Assembly (NCBI GenBank): GCA_015522345.1
Contig: WAML01000116.1
Span: forward strand, 1-10,246
Source of the DNA: Desulfurococcales archaeon
GTDB lineage: Archaea; Thermoproteota; Thermoprotei_A; Sulfolobales; Desulfurococcaceae
Length of the DNA stretch: 10,246 nucleotides
Direction of reading: 5' to 3'
Of this stretch, positions 5,695-10,246 are shown piece after piece. The notes beneath the pieces are model-generated. The model had not been told where the DNA came from and searched no databases. It saw only the letters and a list, made by a program, of their open reading frames with translations. How positions within the stretch are numbered: position 1 is the stretch's first letter; every line of letters starts with the position of its first letter. Both the position numbers and the translations under genes were made by a program.

Positions 5695-6516
5695 TCACCC
5701 TTTAACACCAGCTCCTGGAACAAATTCTGCACGTATATACTTTTCTGACAAGACGAGAAATATTATTGATGGGATCAAGAGAACAATACTTAATGCAGAA
5801 ACAGGGCCTACCTGTATATAGTATCCTCCAACATACCTGAATATTTGTACTGGCAACGTTATTATATCTGGTAAGCCAACTAATAGTGTCAATATGAATT
5901 CATTTAAAGACCATGCAAAAGCAAATACAGAGCCAGCGAGTAATCCTGGTGTTATCAGAGGTAAGTAGATGTGTATTAAGGTTCTTAGCCTCGACGCTCC
6001 TAGCACTCTTGCTGCATCTTCTAGAGCAGGATCAATAGACTCAAACGCTGCTTCTACTGAACGAAACATGAATGGAGTTGCGCCAATCATGTGTACTGTT
6101 ACTACAGCCCACATATTACTCCTAAACCCCATTTGTGTATAGTATCCTAGGATTCCTACACCAGTAGCTATAGGCGGCACGATTAAGGGCATTAGAACTA
6201 GGCTCTCAACTATTTCTCTACCTCTAAACTTTTTAACACCAACTACATAGGCTGCTGGAATAGATATTGCTGCACTCCCTAAGACAACTATTATACCTAT
6301 GGTAATGCTATAAGTAAGTGGTTGCTGAAGAGCTCCAGAGCTTATAAGCAGCTCGAACCACTTAATACCGAATTTCTCTGGAAACAATGCTGCTCCAGGC
6401 CATCTCTCTGAGAAAGCCCATAGGCTTACAGCTATTAGTGGTAGTATCACAAATATAACTATGACCAAGGATAAGAAGATTATTCCAAATTTAGAGATGA
6501 TGCCCCCTTTCCTCAT
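5695..6516 (-). CDS. ABC transporter permease 2 (PotC/UgpE-position, EAA motif)
   Basis: An inner-membrane channel subunit of the importer. Membrane helices are visible near residues 10-33, 68-93, 103-125, 135-152, 188-212 and 237-258, the usual six for this type. The cytoplasmic EAA loop that docks with the ATPase is EDAARVLGASRLRTLIHIYLP at about 166-186, with the conserved Gly173. The length of 273 is typical. Its ATG overlaps the stop of permease 1 in an ATGA arrangement (6513-6516), which points to coupled translation. The ATPase follows after 14 bases. It belongs to the binding-protein-dependent transport family shared by polyamine, iron, phosphonate and glycerol-phosphate systems; the sequence does not fix the cargo. 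Nothing looks truncated or shifted. Confidence 0.9.
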   Translation of the reverse strand: MRKGGIISKFGIIFLSLVIVIFVILPLIAVSLWAFSERWPGAALFPEKFGIKWFELLISSGALQQPLTYSITIGIIVVLGSAAISIPAAYVVGVKKFRGREIVESLVLMPLIVPPIATGVGILGYYTQMGFRSNMWAVVTVHMIGATPFMFRSVEAAFESIDPALEDAARVLGASRLRTLIHIYLPLITPGLLAGSVFAFAWSLNEFILTLLVGLPDIITLPVQIFRYVGGYYIQVGPVSALSIVLLIPSIIFLVLSEKYIRAEFVPGAGVKG

Positions 6517-7376
6517 AGCCTAACCAACCCTTTCCTAGTTATCTTAGAATACGTGTAAGTGATTATCAACGCCGTTATAAGGTACATTACAGCTTGAACA
6601 GAACCTATGCTCCACATGTACCTCTGTGCAACATCTTCATAGATCGTCACAGACATGTACGTTGGGAAGCTCGCTCCCAGTATATAGGCTACTGAGAATC
6701 CACCAAACATGCTTATGAAGATTAGCTGTAGACTAGCTAGTATGCCCGGCATGGTTAATGGTATGTAGATATGTCTAAGAACCCTCTTTAGATCTGCTCC
6801 AAGAACTCTAGCTGCTTCAACAATACTTGGGTCAACAAGCTTTAGAGAACCAAGTGATATAAGAGCTACATAGGGTATATGCATCCAAGTATTAGCTACA
6901 ATTATACCTATACCATTGGGGTCATTCACTAACGGAGTACCACGCTGTATAACTCCTATTGCCACTAGAAACTCGTAGACAAATCCCTTGGGAGTTAATA
7001 GAATCCACCACATGAATGCTGCCACTAGATATGGCACGAACAACGGGAGCTTATATATAATATTTATTATTCTCTTCCCCTTGAACTCGTATAGGAACAG
7101 TACAAGAGCTAATGCATACCCTATGAATATAGATATTATGACTGCTACTAGAGAATTCCAGAAGCTAAACCATAGAGCAACAATATATCTTTCCGTAGAA
7201 AAGAATTCTCTATAAAACTCTAGAGTAGGATAAACCTCTGATTCAGGCTTAAGAGATAGAACAGGTATGCCAAGTGACTGTAGAAAAACAAGTATCAATG
7301 GGTAAAGCCATACAATTAAGTAAAAACCAAATAGTGGTAGAAGATACAAAAAAATAGTTATATTTTTCATTTTCAT
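6513..7376 (-). CDS. ABC transporter permease 1 (PotB/UgpA-position, EAA motif)
   Basis: Partner channel subunit of the importer, 287 residues from the ATG at 7376. Helices are visible near 8-33, 65-94, 107-128, 155-175, 208-235 and 258-276 (numbering from this start, approximate). The EAA loop runs EAARVLGADLKRVLRHIYIPL, around residue 187-207, with the conserved glycine. An open frame extends three codons further to a GTG at 7385, but that GTG lies inside the SD sequence GAGGTG (7383-7388). The ATG six bases after the SD is therefore the better start. The gene begins 24 bases after the binding-protein stop, and a perfect 8-base-pair hairpin fills this gap. It ends in a four-base overlap with permease 2. 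All three membrane and ATPase genes are therefore one transcription and translation unit. Confidence 0.9.
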   Translation of the reverse strand: MKMKNITIFLYLLPLFGFYLIVWLYPLILVFLQSLGIPVLSLKPESEVYPTLEFYREFFSTERYIVALWFSFWNSLVAVIISIFIGYALALVLFLYEFKGKRIINIIYKLPLFVPYLVAAFMWWILLTPKGFVYEFLVAIGVIQRGTPLVNDPNGIGIIVANTWMHIPYVALISLGSLKLVDPSIVEAARVLGADLKRVLRHIYIPLTMPGILASLQLIFISMFGGFSVAYILGASFPTYMSVTIYEDVAQRYMWSIGSVQAVMYLITALIITYTYSKITRKGLVRL

Positions 7377-7399
7377 GTACTCCACCTCTTATGGAGTAC
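7377..7399 (-). promoter_or_regulatory. Intercistronic hairpin with the permease SD in its loop and stem
   Basis: On the transcript, GUACUCCA pairs perfectly with UGGAGUAC (8 base pairs) around a 7-base loop UAAGAGG. The hairpin begins two bases after the binding-protein stop codon and ends directly before the permease AUG. The SD (GAGGUG) starts in the loop and runs into the 3' arm. It could protect the 3' end of the binding-protein message and lower permease translation. Confidence 0.6.
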
Positions 7400-7400
7400 T

Positions 7401-8726
7401 TTATTTTCTAGCTACTTCGTCAGTCCATTTCTTCATTGCATAGAACATGTATTCAGCATGTCTTTGTAGGAAGTGTTCCTCTAGATTCTCTATGGGTAGC
7501 ATCTTCCATTTAGCTTTTATGTCGTCTGGTACTTTCTCCCATACACCCTTTATAACTGGGTATATACCTCCTCTCTCGGTAACTAGTCTATACTGTACTT
7601 CTTCGCTTATCAAGAAGTTGATTAGTACTAGAGCAGCGAATTTATGTGGTGCATTCCATGGTATGAATAAGCCATCGAATCCTCCAACAGCTATTCCTGG
7701 TTCTGGGTTATAGGCTCCTACGTCGTCTGGGTTCACTCTTCCTTCTTTAATCCACTCAGCTAGTACGTCGAGCCACTGAGGCTCAAGCCATACTTCTTCT
7801 CTAGCAAACAACTCCATGGCTGCAGCATTTCCTGCTGGATAGTTTCCTGGCTGGTACATGTACTTCTCTAGCTCGTTCAAGTACTCCCATAAAGTCATTC
7901 CATTCTTGCCAGGACTATTGAAGATCCTCTCTGCTCTTTCTTCGGAGAATGGTTTGAAAGCGAATTTATCGTAGCCGTACAACCAATATATTACTGAGAT
8001 TAAGAATGTGTGTCCACTACCTCCTTTGTTGGGGTCGGAGTAAGTGAATTTACCAGGATTCTTCTTAACCCAATCTAGTAGGTTGTCGAAATCTGGTAGT
8101 TCGTTTTCGTTAACATATTTCTTGTTGTAAATAAATACTACTTGCCACCATACAAAAGGCACAAACTTGCCCTCAGTTGGAACCATGTCGTTGTATAACA
8201 TTAGCGATGGATCTATGAGCTTCTTTGCATTAGGTAGAACTAGTACTATTGGGAAGTCCCATACTAGGCCGTTGTCAAGAGCTTCTTTGAATGGCACAGA
8301 CCATACAAAGGCAACATCAACATCACCTACTTCTTTACCAGCTTTTTTATCAGCCTTAAGCTTCTCTATAGTACTGAACCAGTCTCCATGTACATAGTTT
8401 ACCTTAATACCGTATTTCTCCTCAAATTCCTTAGCTAGTTTTTGGAAGAAGATTCTATCCCATTCAGCTCCATATCCATACCACGTTACTTCTCCTTCTT
8501 CTTTTGCTTTAGCAACTATTTCATCCCAAGACATAGTCATAATCATTTGAGCTGGCGCTTGTACAGTTTGTGTAACTGTTCCTCCACCAACTTGTACTGT
8601 CTTAGTCACTGTAACTGTTTTCTCAGTAGGAGCAGGCGCCATTGCAACTCCAGCGAAATAGCCTGCAGCTGCAGCTATTATTACGAGTATAACTGTTAAT
8701 ATGGAAAGAGTTTTTGTATCAACCAT
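7401..8726 (-). CDS. Membrane-anchored ABC substrate-binding protein (YnjB / iron-phosphonate-like)
   Basis: This is the extracellular solute receptor of the importer, 441 residues. Residues 7-30 form a hydrophobic anchor or signal; there is no lipobox cysteine. Residues 33-58 are a threonine/valine-rich stalk (TVTVTKTVQV, TVTQTVQA), common in crenarchaeal surface binding proteins and often glycosylated. The bilobal binding fold runs from about 66 to 440. EVTWYGYGAEWD (79-90) is the first strand and GDVDVAFVW (134-142) follows. The segment LLDWVKKNPGKFTYS (216-230) with GSGHTF resembles the YnjB family ('NPGxFTYP...GxxF'), and SEEVQYRL (374-381) is typical of binding-protein C-terminal lobes. 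It is rich in aromatic residues (WW at 193-194, W355-type sites), possible ligand contacts. The ligand is unknown: related families bind iron, 2-aminoethylphosphonate, phosphoglycerate or undefined solutes. It is first in the transporter operon. The start ATG at 8726 has only a weak SD (GTGA, four bases upstream). Confidence 0.85.
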   Translation of the reverse strand: MVDTKTLSILTVILVIIAAAAGYFAGVAMAPAPTEKTVTVTKTVQVGGGTVTQTVQAPAQMIMTMSWDEIVAKAKEEGEVTWYGYGAEWDRIFFQKLAKEFEEKYGIKVNYVHGDWFSTIEKLKADKKAGKEVGDVDVAFVWSVPFKEALDNGLVWDFPIVLVLPNAKKLIDPSLMLYNDMVPTEGKFVPFVWWQVVFIYNKKYVNENELPDFDNLLDWVKKNPGKFTYSDPNKGGSGHTFLISVIYWLYGYDKFAFKPFSEERAERIFNSPGKNGMTLWEYLNELEKYMYQPGNYPAGNAAAMELFAREEVWLEPQWLDVLAEWIKEGRVNPDDVGAYNPEPGIAVGGFDGLFIPWNAPHKFAALVLINFLISEEVQYRLVTERGGIYPVIKGVWEKVPDDIKAKWKMLPIENLEEHFLQRHAEYMFYAMKKWTDEVARK

Positions 8727-8856
8727 ACTTTCACGCCCATAGTTAACTCTATATGGAACTACATGGATCTTAGGAGTTCAAATAAAGTTGCATGACTGTA
8801 TAATATTTGATGTTTGTGACTAAATATATATTACCGTTTTGAAGTTATTTTAGTAT

Positions 8857-8874
8857 TTGTTAAATATTTAACAA
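8857..8874. promoter_or_regulatory. 18-bp perfect palindrome, candidate operator
   Basis: TTGTTAAATATTTAACAA reads the same on both strands with no spacer. It lies about 130 bases upstream of the binding-protein start and about 147 upstream of prs. A palindrome of this length is unlikely by chance in one intergenic region even with its high A+T (rough estimate about one in a hundred). It may bind a dimeric regulator of the transporter operon; the regulator is not evident in the window. Confidence 0.5.
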
Positions 8875-8964
8875 TAATGAATAACAACTATCTAGATTTT
8901 TATAGAAACATTTTTTAAAGATAGTACATACAGTACCATTACTACACATTATATAGTGTTGGGA

Positions 8965-8973
8965 TATATTTAT
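8965..8973 (+). promoter_or_regulatory. Possible TATA box of prs
   Basis: TATATTTAT lies so that RNA would start near 8995, leaving a leader of about 27 bases that contains the GAGG SD. An alternative AT-rich run near 8990-9000 would make the message leaderless, which fits less well with the SD. Confidence 0.35.
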
Positions 8974-9021
8974 TATCTGAATAGTGTATTATTATTTAAA
9001 AAGTGTGCTGAGGAACCCCCT

Positions 9022-9921
9022 ATGAGAGATGTTATTGTCCTAGGCGGTTCTTCAGGGGAATATCTTGCTTATAGAGTCGCTAAAATACTTAATGTAGATT
9101 TTGGGGAAATAGAGGTTAAGAAATTCCCTGATGGAGAAACTTACATCAGGATATTATCTGATGTAAGTGGGAAACGTGTTATATATATTAATTCTCTACA
9201 ACGTGGACCAAACGACTTAATTATAGAGACTTTCTATACTGTTGATACTCTCAAGGACTTAGGTGCTAAAGAAGTACATCTCGTAGTACCCTATATGGCC
9301 TATGCTAGACAAGATGAGAGATTTAATCCAGGTGAAGCAGTTAGTATATTGTCTCTCGCTAAATTATTTAAACTACTTGATGTAGATAGTATCTATACTA
9401 TTGACATGCATTTACATAGAATAACCGATCCAGTTAAAGTATTTGGTGCAAAATTCTATAATTTAACTGGAGTAAGAGAACTAGGTAAATATGTCAAAAA
9501 ACACTATAGTATAGAAAATACAGTTGTCATAGGACCTGATGAAGAAGCTGAGCAATGGGCTAAGATAATGGCTGAAGAACTAGGTGATCTAGAATATAGT
9601 GTATTGGAGAAGAAGAGAATTAGTGCTGAAGAAGTAGTTATTGAGGCTAAGGATGTTAATGTAGAGGGAAAGAACATCATTATAGTAGACGATATAATAA
9701 GTACTGGAGGAACAATAATTGAAGCCGTTAAAGCACTTAGGAAACTAGGTGCAAGAGACATTATAGTAACATGCGTTCATCCACTACTAGTTGGTAAAGC
9801 ATATAATAAACTCGTAAAGCTCGGCCTCCTAGACATAATAGGCACAGACACAGTCCTAAGTCCAATAAGTAAAGTTACAGTAGCACCAGTAATAGCCAAT
9901 GCATTAAAACAAAAACTCTAA
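9022..9921 (+). CDS. prs: Ribose-phosphate pyrophosphokinase (PRPP synthase)
   Basis: The cytosolic enzyme makes PRPP from ribose 5-phosphate and ATP for purine, pyrimidine, histidine and tryptophan synthesis. At 299 residues it matches the short archaeal form. Motifs in order: FPDGE (36-40), the ATP-binding flexible segment YMAYARQDERF (91-101), TIDMHLH (126-132) with the metal/ATP histidine, VVIGPDEEAE (168-177), and LEKKR with the probable catalytic Lys197 and Arg199 by alignment. The PRPP loop IVDDIISTGGT (221-231) follows. A longer frame starts at a GTG at 8956, but its extra 22 residues do not resemble the family and overlap the promoter region. The ATG at 9022 gives the usual N-terminus and has GAGG (9010-9013) eight bases upstream. 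It is transcribed alone, divergent from the transporter operon, and a U-rich stretch follows it. Confidence 0.95.
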   Translation: MRDVIVLGGSSGEYLAYRVAKILNVDFGEIEVKKFPDGETYIRILSDVSGKRVIYINSLQRGPNDLIIETFYTVDTLKDLGAKEVHLVVPYMAYARQDERFNPGEAVSILSLAKLFKLLDVDSIYTIDMHLHRITDPVKVFGAKFYNLTGVRELGKYVKKHYSIENTVVIGPDEEAEQWAKIMAEELGDLEYSVLEKKRISAEEVVIEAKDVNVEGKNIIIVDDIISTGGTIIEAVKALRKLGARDIIVTCVHPLLVGKAYNKLVKLGLLDIIGTDTVLSPISKVTVAPVIANALKQKL

Positions 9922-9941
9922 ACAGAATAAAATAATAAACA

Positions 9942-9978
9942 TAGTACTGTACTAGGTTTTCCTTTAGACACATTTTTT
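9942..9978 (+). terminator. Likely terminator of prs
   Basis: About 20 bases after the prs stop a small hairpin (TAGTA-CTG-TACTA, 9942-9954) is followed by TTTT (9957-9960), TTT (9963-9965) and a run of six T (9973-9978). Archaeal termination depends mainly on such U-tracts; the weak hairpin may be incidental. Confidence 0.45.
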
Positions 9979-10211
9979 AAAACAATATTAAATAGGTCAA
10001 TACAAGATACATTATGATGTAATCAAAATATTAAAAGAATGCCAAAACACTTTTCGCTAAACATATTTTTATCATTATTTTATTACGGTGTACTCTAAAT
10101 ATAGTAATATAGTAATCATGTAGTGTAGTACTTTATTAACATAATTCCTTAGTTAAGTGTTCAATTAATTATAAATTTACTAAACTATGATAAATATTAA
10201 TAATTTCTACC
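9979..10211. other. AT-rich non-coding stretch
   Basis: Together with the terminator this makes a gene-free stretch of about 290 bases. I find no convincing gene, RNA fold or origin element. The longest small plus frame with an ATG (10039-10098, 19 residues) lacks an SD. Several TATA-like runs occur but none leads to a recognisable gene. Confidence 0.5.
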
Positions 10212-10246
10212 CTAGTCAGTAATTTCAAGAACTACTGGATTTGGAG
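10212..10246 (-). CDS. Possible C-terminal end of a gene entering from the right edge
   Basis: On the minus strand one frame from the window edge reads PNPVVLEITD and then a TAG stop at 10212-10214. The other two minus frames meet stops sooner, and the sequence composition changes from the very AT-rich gap before it. Ten residues are too few to name a product. It would be convergent with prs. Confidence 0.3.
   Translation of the reverse strand, partial: PNPVVLEITD

Larger units (their letters stand above)
8727..9021. other. Divergent intergenic region between transporter operon and prs
   Basis: This stretch of 295 bases is very AT-rich and non-coding. It must hold promoters for both the binding-protein operon (minus) and prs (plus). 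On the minus side several TATA-like runs occur (near 8780-8790, 8797-8806 and 8820-8832) and I cannot choose between them. It also contains an 18-base perfect palindrome (8857-8874). No RNA gene is seen. Confidence 0.6.

Noticed and set aside
7377..7385. GTG start three codons upstream of the permease 1 ATG
   Set aside because: The GTG is part of the SD, so it cannot be served by it; the ATG at 7376 has proper spacing.
8442..8699. Plus-strand open frame rich in Ser and Cys opposite the binding protein
   Set aside because: It is a shadow of the antisense frame of a clear gene. The composition is odd for a hyperthermophile protein and no SD precedes it.
8956..9021. N-terminal extension of PRPP synthase from a GTG
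   Set aside because: The 22 extra residues do not fit the family, lie in the promoter region, and the ATG at 9022 has a well-placed SD.
8908..9981. Direct repeat ACATTTTTTAAA on both sides of prs (8908-8919 and 9970-9981)
   Set aside because: A 12-base match made almost wholly of A and T is easily chance; the two copies more likely reflect a TATA-like run and a terminator U-tract. No target-site or mobile-element signs accompany them.
10039..10098. Small 19-residue hydrophobic frame in the gap after prs
   Set aside because: Too short, no SD, and typical of chance frames in AT-rich DNA.

Overview
The window looks like chromosomal DNA of a hyperthermophilic crenarchaeon, probably of the Desulfurococcales and possibly close to Staphylothermus. 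This is inferred from several traits: AT-rich sequence, arginine written almost entirely as AGA/AGG, many ATA codons, Shine-Dalgarno (SD) sites of the GAGGTG/GGTGA type, TTG starts, a compact archaeal PRPP synthase, and a substrate-binding protein with a membrane anchor and threonine-rich stalk. No tRNA, rRNA, insertion sequence or CRISPR array was seen.

Layout. (1) 1-1125, minus strand: a likely operon of a six-helix membrane protein, a small winged-helix regulator and the start of a SAM-dependent methyltransferase that runs off the left edge. (2) 1126-1314: a divergent promoter region with two short perfect dyads. (3) 1315-2787, plus strand: an FGGY sugar kinase of the xylulokinase type. 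(4) 2788-2913: the gap between two convergent genes holds an island of about 76 bases at roughly 70% G+C with self-complementary segments, the best candidate in the window for an unannotated structured RNA. (5) 2914-3651, minus: an RNase Z-like metallo-beta-lactamase-fold hydrolase. (6) 3746-8726, minus: in transcription order, a substrate-binding protein, two permeases, an ATPase and a cytoplasmic glycerophosphodiester phosphodiesterase. (7) 8727-9021: a divergent intergenic region with an 18-bp perfect palindrome. (8) 9022-9921, plus: PRPP synthase (prs). (9) 9922-10211: AT-rich non-coding DNA, then a possible gene end at the right edge.

How the genes fit together. The order binding protein - permease - permease - ATPase - GDPD copies the bacterial ugpBAECQ operon, but the binding protein looks like the YnjB/iron-phosphonate type rather than UgpB. 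A working idea is uptake of a glycerophosphodiester or other phospho-organic compound, followed by hydrolysis in the cytosol to glycerol phosphate. The transcript probably forms an 8-bp hairpin exactly between the binding-protein stop and the first permease start, with the permease SD inside it. This could set the usual excess of binding protein over permease. A TATA box in front of the GDPD gene suggests it can also be transcribed on its own.

Four starts differ from the longest open frames or are worth noting: the RNase Z-like gene (ATG at 3651), permease 1 (ATG at 7376), prs (ATG at 9022), and TTG starts for the membrane protein and methyltransferase. Each choice rests on a well-placed SD.
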